A stretch of DNA of 64,000 nucleotides from Lentzea jiangxiensis (GTDB lineage: Bacteria; Actinomycetota; Actinomycetes; Mycobacteriales; Pseudonocardiaceae), in contig NZ_FNIX01000018.1 in the NCBI RefSeq assembly GCF_900104175.1, forward strand, positions 1 to 64,000. Reading direction: 5' to 3'. The notes beneath the pieces were generated by a model. The model saw only the letters and a program-made list of their open reading frames with translations. It was not told the origin of the DNA and made no database searches. Below, piece by piece: positions 7,761-16,180 of this stretch (position 1 is its first letter; each line of letters starts with the position of its first letter). A program made the position numbers and the translations under genes.

Positions 7761-8516
7761 GTGGACGCCCTCCCCGATCCGACAGACGCCCTGTCCGCTG
7801 TCCCTGTCGCTGGTTCCCGGCGCTCAACGCCGGTGGTCGGGCACCTCAAGTTCTTCTTCGGTCCGATGGACTGCGGCAAGTCGACGCTCGCCCTGCAGAT
7901 CGACCACAACAACTCGCGCCAGGGCCGGCGCGGACTGCTGCTGGTCCGGCACGACCGGTCCGGCCGGCCGCAGATCTCGAGCCGCATCGGCATCACGCGG
8001 GCGGCCTCGGAGATCCGCGACGACGATCTCCGCCACCTGGTCCGCGCCGAGTGGGCCGAGGGCCGGCGGGTCGACTACCTGATCGTGGACGAGGCGCAGT
8101 TCCTGTCGGCCGCGCAGGTGGAGCAGCTCGCGGAACTCGCGGACGACGTCCAGGTGGACGTGTACTGCTTCGGGCTCGCCACCGACTTCCGCGGGGAGAT
8201 GTTCCCCGGATCGCGCCGGCTGTTCGAGCTCGCCGACGAGCTGAAGGCCATCCAGGTCGAGGTCCTGTGCTGGTGCGGGGTGCCCGGGAGGTTCAACGCA
8301 CGGGTGCGCGCCGGGCAGGTGATCAGGGCCGGGGACACCGTTCTCGTCGCCGACACGGTGCCGGACACGGAACAGCACCGATCGGGTACGGAGAGCGACG
8401 GTGTTACCGAGAACACCGAAACTACTGTGCGCTATCAGGTGCTCTGCAGGCGTCACTTTCGGTTGGGAGACCTGGGGCCTGACGTCGCACAAGGTGGCCA
8501 ACTCCGGTTGGCCTAG
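7761..8516 (+). CDS. tdk: Thymidine kinase
   Basis: 251 residues from GTG 7761, with AGGG nine bases upstream. The family signatures are present: the Walker A loop GPMDCGKST (residues 34-42), the Walker B/lid motif DEAQF (110-114) and FGLATDFRGEMFPGSRRL, the lasso region. Zinc-site cysteines appear as CWCG in the middle and a C-terminal LCRRHF. It phosphorylates thymidine to dTMP in the salvage pathway. The N-terminus is extended by about 28 residues relative to typical type II enzymes, so an inner start is possible. An ACTGAAG dyad lies in its upstream region. Confidence 0.93.
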   Translation: MDALPDPTDALSAVPVAGSRRSTPVVGHLKFFFGPMDCGKSTLALQIDHNNSRQGRRGLLLVRHDRSGRPQISSRIGITRAASEIRDDDLRHLVRAEWAEGRRVDYLIVDEAQFLSAAQVEQLAELADDVQVDVYCFGLATDFRGEMFPGSRRLFELADELKAIQVEVLCWCGVPGRFNARVRAGQVIRAGDTVLVADTVPDTEQHRSGTESDGVTENTETTVRYQVLCRRHFRLGDLGPDVAQGGQLRLA

Positions 8517-8754
8517 GCGGTTACCAGCGGCCTCCACTGGGCCATTAGAGTGATGCATGAGCCCAGAAGCTTGATAACGCGTCACGATCCTGTGGCGATC
8601 GCATCCATTAGTAGGAAGCCTTCGTTGACGAGTGAACGACGTCACTGTGGGCAACCATGAGAGCGAGCCGGAAACAAACGGAGCAATCCGGGCGTTGCAC
8701 ACGGTGAGCAAGAAGCCTGGGCCCCGGCCCTGAGCCGAGCGAAAGGACACCGCC

Positions 8755-9099
8755 ATGGCCGACCGCGTTTTGCGTGGCAGCCGGCTCGGAGCAGTCAGCT
8801 ACGAGACCGATCGCAACCACGATCTCGCTCCGCGCCGGGCAGCGCGGTACGCCTGCCCGAAGGGACACGACTTCGAGGTCCCGTTCTCCGACGACGCCGA
8901 GTTGCCGCCGACCTGGGAATGCCGTCTCCACGGCACCGAGTCGAAGATCATCGACGGTGTCGAGCCGGAGGTGAAGAAGATCAAGCCGCCGCGCACGCAC
9001 TGGGACATGCTCCTGGAGCGCCGATCGATCCCCGAGCTCGAGGAGCTGCTCGACGAGCGCCTCGAAGAGCTGCGCGGACGCCGCACCCGCACGGCCTGA
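8755..9099 (+). CDS. rbpA: RNA polymerase-binding protein RbpA
   Basis: 114 residues from ATG 8755, with AAAGGA eight bases upstream. The sequence runs MADRVLRGSRLGAVSYETDR, YACPKGHDFEVPFSDDAELPPTWECRLHG, then RTHWDMLLERRSIPELEELLDERLEELR, which matches RbpA along its whole length. Domains in order are the N-terminal tail, the core domain, a basic linker (VKKIKPPRTH) and the sigma-interaction domain. RbpA binds RNA polymerase with the principal sigma factor and stabilises open complexes; it occurs only in actinobacteria. A strong terminator follows. Confidence 0.97.
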   Translation: MADRVLRGSRLGAVSYETDRNHDLAPRRAARYACPKGHDFEVPFSDDAELPPTWECRLHGTESKIIDGVEPEVKKIKPPRTHWDMLLERRSIPELEELLDERLEELRGRRTRTA

Positions 9100-9129
9100 T
9101 CTCGACCTGACAGGTCGCAGACGCTCCAA

Positions 9130-9161
9130 GCCGTCCCGGTCTCCCGCCGGGGCGGCTTTTT
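9130..9161 (+). terminator. Rho-independent terminator after rbpA
   Basis: GCCGTCCCGG (9130-9139), a seven-base loop, CCGGGGCGGC (9147-9156), then TTTTT. The stem is 10 bp with one wobble, and the T tract makes it a classical intrinsic terminator. It also faces the end of the opposing TVP38 gene. Confidence 0.88.
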
Positions 9162-9180
9162 GCGTGCCTCGTCAGGGCCG

Positions 9181-9822
9181 CTAGGAGGCCCGTGCGGCCG
9201 CTGTGATCAAGTTCCGGCCCCACCACACCCCCACGGCCGCCAGGACCGCCCAGATCGACAACGCGACGATCGAGCGCGGTGAGCCGAGGTCGCTCAGCGC
9301 GTCCCCCAGCACCGCGGCGAGCACCGTCGAGGGCACGAGCCCGAGCGCGGTGCCGAGCGCGAAGTGCCCGGCGCGCACCGACGTCACGCCCGCGCCGTAG
9401 TTGGCCAGCGCGAACGGCAGGACCGGCAACAACCTGATCACGAGCGTCGCCTCGACCCCGCGCCGCGAGAAGACGCGTTCGAGCACGGCGAACCGCTCCC
9501 CGAGCCAGCCCTCCACCGTGGCGCGGCCGAGCCGCCTGGCGACCGCGAACGCGATCATCGCGCCCGCGGTGAACCCCGCGATCGCGAGCGCGCTCCCCCA
9601 CCCCACGCCGAACAGCAGACCCGCCGCCGTGGCGAGCACCGGCTTGGGGAAGAACACCGCCGTGCCCAGCGCGCACACCGCCACGAACACCGCCGGTGCC
9701 GCGCCGCCCGCGGAGTCGACCAGGGCGCGGAGCTCGGCGCCGTCCGGGAGGTCCACGAGCTGCGCCGCCACCGCCATGGCGGCGACGAGCAGCACGAGGA
9801 GGACCAGGCCCGCACGTCGCAT
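9181..9822 (-). CDS. TVP38/TMEM64 (DedA-like, VTT-domain) membrane protein
   Basis: 213 residues from ATG 9822. An N-terminal hydrophobic segment (LVLLVLLVAAMAVAAQLV) is followed by the VTT domain with VFFPKPVLATAAGLLFGVGWGS and FTAGAMIAFAVARRLGR, then RLLPVLPFALANYGAGVTSV, a family hallmark. About five to six membrane spans are visible. Members belong to the DedA/VTT superfamily implicated in lipid scrambling or ion flux. No good ribosome site is seen, so translation may be leaderless. The start is 31 bases from the divergent aldo/keto reductase. Confidence 0.9.
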   Translation of the reverse strand: MRRAGLVLLVLLVAAMAVAAQLVDLPDGAELRALVDSAGGAAPAVFVAVCALGTAVFFPKPVLATAAGLLFGVGWGSALAIAGFTAGAMIAFAVARRLGRATVEGWLGERFAVLERVFSRRGVEATLVIRLLPVLPFALANYGAGVTSVRAGHFALGTALGLVPSTVLAAVLGDALSDLGSPRSIVALSIWAVLAAVGVWWGRNLITAAARAS

Positions 9823-9852
9823 CAGACCAACGTACCCGGCAAGCTGGAGGGC

Positions 9853-10677
9853 ATGACCGTGCTGCTCCCCTCCGGCGAGACGATCCCCGCGCTCGGCATG
9901 GGCACCTGGATGATGGCCGAGCGCCCCGGCAGGCGCGCCGACGAGATCACCGCCCTGCGCACCGGCCTCGACCTGGGGCTGAGCCTCGTCGACACGGCCG
10001 AGATGTACGCGAACGGCGCGTCCGAGGAGCTCGTGGGCGAGGCGATCGCGGGCCGGCGCGACGAGGTGTTCCTGGTGTCGAAGGTGCTGCCCTCCCACGC
10101 GTCCGCGGCAGGGACGGTGAGGGCGTGCGAGGCGTCGCTGCGCCGGCTCGGCACGGACCGCCTCGACCTGTACCTGCTGCACTGGCGCGGCGGCGTGCCG
10201 TTCGAGCAGACCCTGGAGGGCTTCGCCGCGCTGGTCGAGTCGGGCAAGGTCCGGCACTGGGGTGTCAGCAACCTCGACCTGGACGACATGCGCGAGCTGA
10301 CGGCGTTGCCGGGCTCCTGCCAGACCAACCAGATCCTCTACAACCTCTCCCGCCGCGGCCCCGAGCACGACCTGCTGCCCTGGCACGCCTCCACCGGCAT
10401 CCCGGTCATGGCCTACTCCCCCGTGGAGCAGGGCCGGCTGCTGGACTCCCCCGCGCTCGCCTCGGTCGCCGGACGGCACGGCGCCACGCCCGCCCAGGTC
10501 GCGCTGGCGTGGGTGCTGCGGCTCCCGCACGTGAACGCGATCCCCAAGGCGGGCACCGCCGAGCACGTCCGGGAGAACGCGCGGGCGCTGGAGCTGCGAC
10601 TGACCACCGAGGACCTCGCCGACCTCGACGACGCCTTCCCTCCCCCTTCCGGGCCGACCCCGCTCGCCGTGCTTTAG
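9853..10677 (+). CDS. Aldo/keto reductase
   Basis: 274 residues. The catalytic tetrad is visible: D47 (LVDTAEMY), Y52, K77 (VSKVLP) and H110 (LLHWRGG). The NADPH-binding end is IPKAGTAEHVRENARALELRL. It begins with the family opening LPSGETIPALGMGTW. GGAGG lies two bases before ATG 9853; GTG 9859, with eight-base spacing, is a reasonable alternative. It is a cytosolic NADPH-dependent carbonyl reductase of the DkgA/YeaE-like group; the natural substrate is unknown. It is eight bases upstream of the SUKH gene. Confidence 0.93.
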   Translation: MTVLLPSGETIPALGMGTWMMAERPGRRADEITALRTGLDLGLSLVDTAEMYANGASEELVGEAIAGRRDEVFLVSKVLPSHASAAGTVRACEASLRRLGTDRLDLYLLHWRGGVPFEQTLEGFAALVESGKVRHWGVSNLDLDDMRELTALPGSCQTNQILYNLSRRGPEHDLLPWHASTGIPVMAYSPVEQGRLLDSPALASVAGRHGATPAQVALAWVLRLPHVNAIPKAGTAEHVRENARALELRLTTEDLADLDDAFPPPSGPTPLAVL

Positions 10678-10685
10678 TACCGCGG

Positions 10686-11273
10686 ATGAGCTGGACCGAG
10701 ATCGAGCGCTGGATCGGCGAGAAGGCCCCCGCCCTGGACGCGGCGCTGCTCCCGCCTTCCACGGCCATCGACATCGCCGATGCCGAGGAGACCATCGGTT
10801 ACGCGCTGCCGGACGACGTCATCGCCTGGTGGCGGCGGTTCGGCGGCATCGGCGAGACGTATCACCACTGGCCGCTCGTACCCGACATCTGGCAGCCGCA
10901 CGGTCTCGACCGCGCCCTGCACTTCCGCACGCTGATGATGCAGGCGATCAGCGGGATCGCGTTCGCCACGATCGGCGAGGAGAAGGACTACGAGGCGGTG
11001 GCGCTGCGCGAGCCCGCGGGAACGCCGTGCGTGGACATCTGGTTGCCGGCGTGGCTGCCCGTCGCGGCGGACGGTTCCGGGCACGAGCTGTTCGTCGACC
11101 TGCGCGGAGGCCCGCTGCACGGGTGCGTCATGGAGTGGGGCAAGTACAGCGGCGCCGACGGCGAGGCGGTGTGGCCCGGCGTGACGGCGATGCTCGACGA
11201 CACCCTGAAGGCGCTTCGGGGCGAGACCGCGCACCGGCTGGTGTTCGAGCGCGGGAACTTCCACTGGGAGTAA
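10686..11273 (+). CDS. SMI1/KNR4 (SUKH) family protein
   Basis: 195 residues from ATG 10686. It carries the SUKH features: an N-terminal helix pair (IERWIGEKAP), DIADAEETIGYALPDDVIAWWRRFGGIG, then the aromatic-rich middle and ELFVDLRGGPLHGCVMEW. SUKH proteins act as immunity proteins to polymorphic toxins or as scaffolds. No toxin gene is adjacent, so an orphan immunity or housekeeping role cannot be separated. The spacing suggests co-transcription with the aldo/keto reductase. Confidence 0.85.
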   Translation: MSWTEIERWIGEKAPALDAALLPPSTAIDIADAEETIGYALPDDVIAWWRRFGGIGETYHHWPLVPDIWQPHGLDRALHFRTLMMQAISGIAFATIGEEKDYEAVALREPAGTPCVDIWLPAWLPVAADGSGHELFVDLRGGPLHGCVMEWGKYSGADGEAVWPGVTAMLDDTLKALRGETAHRLVFERGNFHWE

Positions 11274-11457
11274 GACGCGCGTCCCAGTTCCGGGGCCGGC
11301 TGCCGCGCGGATCGCCACCGTCGACTCCCGGCACCGGACACAGGAAGCCAGGTGAGCGACACGTGCCAGGCGTCAGCAGCCCGCGCAGGTCCCCACACCT
11401 CGCACGCTCCAGTTCCGGCGTGTGACGCGCACCCCTGAACTCGAGGGGAGTCGCACG

Positions 11458-11820
11458 ATGCACGTCTTCGACATGACGTTGCGCATCGCCGGGTGCATGG
11501 GCCTCGGCGCGCTGATCGGTTTCGAGCGGCAGTACCGCTCGCGGATGACGGTTCTGCGGACCAACGCCGTCGTCGCGGTGGGGCCGCGTTGTTCGTCCTG
11601 CTGTCCGCGCGCGGACGTGATCCTGCGCGACGGGCTGTCGGTGCGCGGGCTCAACACCGCGGCCACGCTCTGGTGCGCGGCCGCGGCGGTGGGGTCGCTG
11701 GCAGGTGCCGGCCTGCACGCCGTCGCGGCGGCCGGGACCGTGGCGATCATCGCGGTCGACGTCGGCCTGCGGGAGCTCTGCCGGGCCGTCGACCGCAAGG
11801 ACGACGAAGGTCCAGGGCGC
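11458..11820 (+). pseudogene. mgtC: MgtC/SapB-family membrane protein, frameshifted and internally deleted
   Basis: A good start (ATG 11458 with GGGGAG upstream) opens MHVFDMTLRIAGCMGLGALIG, then ERQYRSRM and LRTNAVVAVG, a clean MgtC N-terminus. At about 11583 the frame is lost: the expected AALFVLL appears one base out of frame (near 11585-11610). The reading then returns to the first frame at VILRDGLSVRGLNTAATLWC. The block that normally links these (about 25 residues ending in GIGFLGAG) is missing. The C-terminal cytoplasmic domain is also absent. The gene is therefore a decayed remnant. Confidence 0.82.
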
Positions 11821-11884
11821 GGAACGGCGCAGGGCGGTGCGCGGGGAGCGTCGAGGCTCCGCGCACACCGCCCTGCGCCGTTCC
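11821..11884. terminator. Long inverted repeat between convergent genes
   Basis: GGAACGGCGCAGGGCGGTG (11821-11839) pairs perfectly with CACCGCCCTGCGCCGTTCC (11866-11884). The interior (CGCGG-GAGC against GCTC-CGCGC) extends the stem with a two-base bulge, giving about 29 bp in all. It lies between the mgtC remnant and the opposing DUF1540 gene, so a bidirectional terminator is the simplest reading. It is unusually long and has no T tract. Confidence 0.7.
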
Positions 11885-11892
11885 GGTCGCTG

Positions 11893-12201
11893 CTAGCGCG
11901 GCTCGTACGTCAGGCAGTTCGCGTGGTGGCCGCCTTCGCCCTGGCCGACCCGCACGCTTTGCGCCGTGCACTCCAGCGAGGCGTTGTGCCGGCAGTCGGT
12001 GCGCGAACAGGCACCGACCTGGGCGACGACCTTGTCCAAGCCGCCCTTCGTGCCCAGCGGGATGAACGTCCCGCAGTCGGCGGCGCCGTTGTCACCGCGC
12101 ACGGTGATCGCGAAGGCGTGGCAGCCGTCGTGGTTGTAGGAGCAGTCGCTCACGGTGCAATCGTGGACTGCGGGCATCGCCGGGTTCTCGAGAGTGGTCA
12201 T
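11893..12201 (-). CDS. DUF1540 domain-containing cysteine-rich protein
   Basis: 102 residues from ATG 12201, with GGAG six bases upstream. Two DUF1540 units are visible: VHDCTVSDCSYNHDGCHAFAITVRG near residues 12-36, and GACSRTDCRHNASLECTAQSVRVG near residues 63-86. Each has the Cx4C-x-YN/HN-x-C pattern that probably binds a metal. DUF1540 proteins are common in actinomycetes and Firmicutes and have no established function. No partner gene adjoins; 547 bases of apparently non-coding DNA lie upstream. Confidence 0.9.
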   Translation of the reverse strand: MTTLENPAMPAVHDCTVSDCSYNHDGCHAFAITVRGDNGAADCGTFIPLGTKGGLDKVVAQVGACSRTDCRHNASLECTAQSVRVGQGEGGHHANCLTYEPR

Positions 12202-12748
12202 GTCCGCTCCTGCCGTGGTGGGAAAGGTTCGGTAATCGCGACGATGCCACCGCGGCGCCGAGCCCGCAATTCGGGAGAAAATTAGGGGAGCCTATCCTTT
12301 CGCGATTCGGCAATGTCATTTCCCCTCGTCGGAGCACATCCCCGCCGGAGGAGATCACGCTGGTCAGCCACCGTGGTTCGCCCGGTGGGGCGATCCGGGG
12401 AAATTCGGGGTTTCACCGCCGCATTCACCGGGACCGTCTCGCCGCGCCATTGTTCGGACCCGGCCGGACGCGATCTCTTCCGCGCGTCACCCGTGGTCCA
12501 GAACGCGCCTCGGGAACCGCCGGGTGCGTTCTTCGCCCGGATCGCCGATCACACGCCCAGGCGAAGCCGCCGCAACGACCCAGCCGAAGCGCGTGTCCTC
12601 GTCGCTCGTCACGGCAGGGGCCGCGCCACGCCGTGTTCGAGGGCGTTCGCGCTACCACCCAGGTCTCGCCGGAAGCGACCCGCCGGAATAAACGGGGTCT
12701 GGTCCGGTTAGTATGGGTGACACGTCAACCAACTAGGTCGGGTGTGCT
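12202..12748. other. 547-base region with no recognisable gene
   Basis: Frames of 77-132 residues exist on both strands (for example 12313-12711 plus) but they are arginine/proline-rich with no domain. The right end has TTAGTATGGG near 12708-12717, a plausible -10 element for the F420 reductase gene starting at 12749. The left end should carry the DUF1540 promoter. I see nothing else. Confidence 0.45.
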
Positions 12749-13333
12749 GTGAAGATCGCTGTTCTCGGTGCGGGCCACGTCGGTCCCGTCCTCGCGCGCC
12801 TCGCCCTCGGCGCGGGCCACGAGGTCGCCATCGCGGGCTCCGGTGATCCCTCGCGGATCGAGATGATCGTCGGTTTCCTCGCGCCGGGCGCGAAGGCGCT
12901 CACGGCGGCCGACGCGGTCGCCGACGCCGACCTGGTGGTGCTCGCCATCCCGTGGCACCGGTTCTCCTCGCTGGAGCCGGGCGCGTTCGCGGGCAAGGTC
13001 GTCGTAGACGCGATGAACCACTGGCCGCCCTCCGCCGAGCCCCTCGGCACGAGCGAGCAGGTGGCGGCGCGACTGGCGGGCGCGGACGTCGTCAAGTCCC
13101 TCAACCACGTCGCCTACCAGGACATGGAACCCGCCGCGGGTCGTGCCGTCGGCGTCGCCGGCGACTCACCCGGCGCCGTCGAGGTCGTCGCGTCGTTCCT
13201 GCGGGACATCGGGTTCGACCCGGTGCCGGTGGGACCGCTGGCCGCGGGACGGCTGCTGGAACCGGGCAGCCCGCTGTTCGGCGTCGCGGCCCGCAGGCAG
13301 GAGTTCGAGACGCACACCAAGGAGCAGTCATGA
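12749..13333 (+). CDS. NADPH-dependent F420 reductase-like oxidoreductase
   Basis: 194 residues from GTG 12749. It begins with a Rossmann loop (MKIAVLGAGHVGPVLARLAL, GxGxxG). VADADLVVLAIPWHRF, VVVDAMNHWPP and VKSLNHVAYQDME follow; these are typical of the F420H2:NADP oxidoreductase/NADPH-dependent F420 reductase family. It is translationally coupled (ATGA) to an LLM-class flavin enzyme whose relatives often use F420 or FMN. A function as its reductant supplier is inferred from that coupling. Confidence 0.87.
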   Translation: MKIAVLGAGHVGPVLARLALGAGHEVAIAGSGDPSRIEMIVGFLAPGAKALTAADAVADADLVVLAIPWHRFSSLEPGAFAGKVVVDAMNHWPPSAEPLGTSEQVAARLAGADVVKSLNHVAYQDMEPAAGRAVGVAGDSPGAVEVVASFLRDIGFDPVPVGPLAAGRLLEPGSPLFGVAARRQEFETHTKEQS

Positions 13334-14349
13334 CCACGTTCGGACTCGACACGTTCGGCGACGTCACCCACGACGCCTCCGGCACCCCGCTGTCGCACGC
13401 GCAGACCATCCGCGACCTCGTCGACCAGGGCGTGCTCGCCGACCAGGTGGGCCTCGACTTCTTCGGCATCGGCGAGCACCACACCGCGGACATGCCGCTG
13501 TCGGCGGCCGACGTGGTGCTGGCCGCGATCGCCGCCCGCACGTCGTCGATCCACCTCGGCTCGGCCGTCACGGTGCTGAGCTCCGACGACCCGGTCCGGG
13601 TGTTCCAGCGCTTCTCCACGCTCAACGCGCTGTCGGACGGCCGCGCGGAGATCATCCTCGGGCGCGGGTCCAGTGTGGACTCGTTCCCGCTGTTCGGCTA
13701 CGACCTCGCGGACTACGAGGACCTGTTCGAGGAGAAGACGCACCTGTTCGCCGAACTGCTCAAGGGCGGGCCGGTCACCTGGCAGGGCAAGACCCGCGCG
13801 GCGCTGCACGAGCAGGACGTCGTGCCCCACACCGAGCCGTTCCCGACGTGGATCGGTGTCGGCGGCAGCCCGCAGTCGGTCGTGCGCGCGGCCTCGTACG
13901 GCTTCTCGCTGATGCTCGCCATCATCGGCGGTCACCCCGGCCGCTTCGCCCCGTTCTCGGAGCTCTACAAGCACGCGCTGGAGAAGTTCGGCCACGAGCC
14001 GCAGCCGATCGGGATCCACTCCCCCGGCCACGTGGCGCCGACCGACGAGCAGGCGCGCGAGGAGTTCTGGCCGCACTACCTCGACGTGATCGGACGGCTG
14101 GGCAAGACGCGCGGGTTCGCCACGCCGACGCCGGAGTCCTACGCGCACGAGGTGGGGCCGCACGGCGCGCTGTTCGTCGGCTCGCCGGAGACGGTCGCGC
14201 AGAAGATGGCCCGCACCATGAAGAAGCTCGACGCCAGCCGGTTCGACCTCAAGTACGGGATCGGCGGGCTGTCGCACGACTCGCTCCTGCGCACGATCGA
14301 GCTGTACGGGACGCGGGTCGTGCCGCGGGTCCGGGAGCTTTTGGACTAG
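13330..14349 (+). CDS. LLM-class flavin-dependent oxidoreductase
   Basis: 339 residues from ATG 13330, overlapping the previous stop by four bases. The luciferase-like TIM barrel is recognised by DQVGLDFFGIGEHHTADMPLS, RTSSIHLGSAVTVLSSDDPVRVFQRF, GRAEIILGRGSSVDSFPLFGYDL and WIGVGGSPQSVVRAA. Members are FMN- or F420-dependent monooxygenases or dehydrogenases. The pairing with an F420-reductase-like gene supports a deazaflavin or reduced flavin cofactor. The substrate is unknown. Confidence 0.92.
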   Translation: MTTFGLDTFGDVTHDASGTPLSHAQTIRDLVDQGVLADQVGLDFFGIGEHHTADMPLSAADVVLAAIAARTSSIHLGSAVTVLSSDDPVRVFQRFSTLNALSDGRAEIILGRGSSVDSFPLFGYDLADYEDLFEEKTHLFAELLKGGPVTWQGKTRAALHEQDVVPHTEPFPTWIGVGGSPQSVVRAASYGFSLMLAIIGGHPGRFAPFSELYKHALEKFGHEPQPIGIHSPGHVAPTDEQAREEFWPHYLDVIGRLGKTRGFATPTPESYAHEVGPHGALFVGSPETVAQKMARTMKKLDASRFDLKYGIGGLSHDSLLRTIELYGTRVVPRVRELLD

Positions 14350-14449
14350 ACCAGTGTGATCAGCACGACAGCCGCCACGGCCGGGTTCACCCTCGGGCCG
14401 CCGGAACTCCCCTGATACTGCGAGCGTTGGGTTGCTGGAGAGGAAACCG

Positions 14450-15241
14450 GTGATTGTTCCCATGCCCACGAGCGCGCCCCGTCGCACGGGCTCGTTCGTA
14501 CTGACCGAAGACGTCACCGTCCGGGTGACCGGACAGGCGCGCACCGCCGCCGCGATGCTGCGCGAGCACATCTTCAGACAGACCGGCTACCTGCTGGCCG
14601 AGTCGCCCGACGGCATGCTGATGGTGTCGCACGACCCGGCGATGCGCGGGCTCGGGCCCGAGGGGTACGCGCTGCTGGTCAGCAACGACGCGGTGATGCT
14701 GCGCGCCGGCACGCAGGCGGGGCTGCGGCACGGCGTGCAGTCGTTCCGGCAGCTGATGACCGGCGACGGCACGGTGCGGGCGGCCGACGTGCGCGACTCC
14801 CCCGCCTTCGCGTGGCGCGGGGTGTCGAGCGCGCTGCTGCCGCCCGCCGAGATGCGCAGGGCGATCGACCGGATGGCCGCCTACAAGCTCAACGTGCTGC
14901 ACGTGTTCCCCGACGGCGATCCCGACCACCTGCGCGCTCTCGTCGAGTACGGCCGCGATCACGGCGTCACCGTCGTGCCGGAGCTCAGCCCGGCGACGAT
15001 CGAGCTGCTGGAGCTGTTCCCCAGCCGGTGGGTGCACATCGGCGGTGCCGAGCTCACCACGAAGTTCGCCGCTCTGCTGGAGCGGCACGGCCGGTTGCCG
15101 GTGCGGTGGCACGACGGCAGCAGCGACGTGCTGGGCCCGCACGGCAAGCTCGCCGAGGGCGACGACGGGCTGCGGGCCGTCGCCACCGCGGGCTGGGTGG
15201 GCGAGCTGCGCACCGCCTCGGCCGTGGCTCCGGCCTGGTAG
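14450..15241 (+). CDS. Truncated, probably inactive GH20 (beta-N-acetylhexosaminidase-like) protein
   Basis: 263 residues from GTG 14450 (AGAGG six bases upstream; a TTG lies at 14432). Residues 12-110 resemble the GH20 N-terminal domain. Residues 119-150 match the start of the catalytic barrel (FAWRGVSS, then RAIDRMAAYKLNVLHVFPDG). Active GH20 enzymes have about 500 residues, a DxxRHF motif and an HLTDDQGWR block, and end the active site with HIGGDE. Here those blocks are absent or shortened, and the motif reads HIGGAE (A200-E201), so the catalytic Asp is lost. There is no signal peptide. It may be a binding protein or a decaying gene kept in frame. Confidence 0.75.
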   Translation: MIVPMPTSAPRRTGSFVLTEDVTVRVTGQARTAAAMLREHIFRQTGYLLAESPDGMLMVSHDPAMRGLGPEGYALLVSNDAVMLRAGTQAGLRHGVQSFRQLMTGDGTVRAADVRDSPAFAWRGVSSALLPPAEMRRAIDRMAAYKLNVLHVFPDGDPDHLRALVEYGRDHGVTVVPELSPATIELLELFPSRWVHIGGAELTTKFAALLERHGRLPVRWHDGSSDVLGPHGKLAEGDDGLRAVATAGWVGELRTASAVAPAW

Positions 15242-15258
15242 CCGTTCACAGTTCTCGC

Positions 15259-15273
15259 GTGACCGCAGGTCAC
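15259..15273. repeat. Perfect 6-3-6 dyad GTGACC-GCA-GGTCAC
   Basis: A short perfect inverted repeat lies 18 bases after the GH20-like stop and about 210 bases before the response regulator. It could be an operator; no regulator can be assigned. Short dyads arise by chance in GC-rich DNA. Confidence 0.3.
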
Positions 15274-15481
15274 GGGCGGCTCGCGGTTCACCTGTTTATA
15301 TTTCACCTACCGCTGCGGAGCGTGTGCCGAACGGCGCACCCGGTTGATCCACAAGGCGGCTGCGGCGGGGAACGCCGCAGCACCGGGCGTTGTGATCACG
15401 ACCGCGAAGCGTTCCGGTGCCTGTCCGCGAGCTGTCACCCGGCCTCGGTGACCTGGTTGGCCGCGGCGGACGCGTGCCATC

Positions 15482-16180
15482 GTGGGTGACGTGCGCTCCA
15501 CTGCGGAATCCCGGTCCAGTCACGACTTCCGGCTCCTGCTGGTCGACGACGACCGGGAGCTGGTGGAGCTGCTCGCCACCGTGCTGCGCGGCGAGGGGTA
15601 CGTGGTGGACGTCGCGCGCGACGGGCAGCGCGGCCTGCACCTCGCGCTCACCCACCCCTACGACGTCGTCGTGATCGACCGCGGGCTGCCGGTGATCGAC
15701 GGGCTGGACCTGTTGTCCCGGTTGCGTTCCCGGTCCGTGCGGACGCAGGCGCTCGTGCTCACCGCGATGGGTTCGGTGCACGACCGGATCGAGGGCCTCG
15801 ACGCCGGCGCCGACGACTACCTCACCAAACCGTTCGACCTGGGCGAGCTGACCGCGCGGCTGCGGGCGCTGTGCCGGCGGGCCGCGGAGCTGGCGGCGGT
15901 GCTGCGGATCGGCGCCGGCCGCCTCGAGCTGGAACAGCACCAGGTCGTGCTGCCCGACGGCGAGAGAATCCCCCTGACCGCCAGGGAGTTCGCGCTGCTG
16001 CGAGTGCTCGCCACGCACCCCGAGACCGTGCACACGCGCGCGGCGTTGCGGCGGACCGTGTTCCAGGACGCGCCCTCGACGTCCATTGTGGACACCTACG
16101 TGCACTACCTGCGGTCCAAGGTCGGGCGTTCGGTCGTGCAGACCGTGCAGGGGGTCGGCTACCGGTTGGGGGCTCTGTGA
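15482..16180 (+). CDS. OmpR-family response regulator
   Basis: 232 residues from GTG 15482. The receiver domain has the acidic pocket LLVDDDREL (residues 20-27), the phosphoacceptor D66 in VVVIDRGLPVIDG, and LTKPFDLGEL with the conserved Lys. The C-terminal winged helix has LTAREFALLRVLATHPETVHTRAAL and IVDTYVHYLRSKVG through GVGYRLG. It is coupled to the sensor kinase by a GTGA overlap, making a standard two-component operon. Confidence 0.95.
   Translation: MGDVRSTAESRSSHDFRLLLVDDDRELVELLATVLRGEGYVVDVARDGQRGLHLALTHPYDVVVIDRGLPVIDGLDLLSRLRSRSVRTQALVLTAMGSVHDRIEGLDAGADDYLTKPFDLGELTARLRALCRRAAELAAVLRIGAGRLELEQHQVVLPDGERIPLTAREFALLRVLATHPETVHTRAALRRTVFQDAPSTSIVDTYVHYLRSKVGRSVVQTVQGVGYRLGAL

Noticed and set aside
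12313-12711. 132-residue plus-strand frame upstream of the F420 reductase
   Set aside because: It is Arg/Pro-rich with no domain, and a competing minus-strand frame is equally good.
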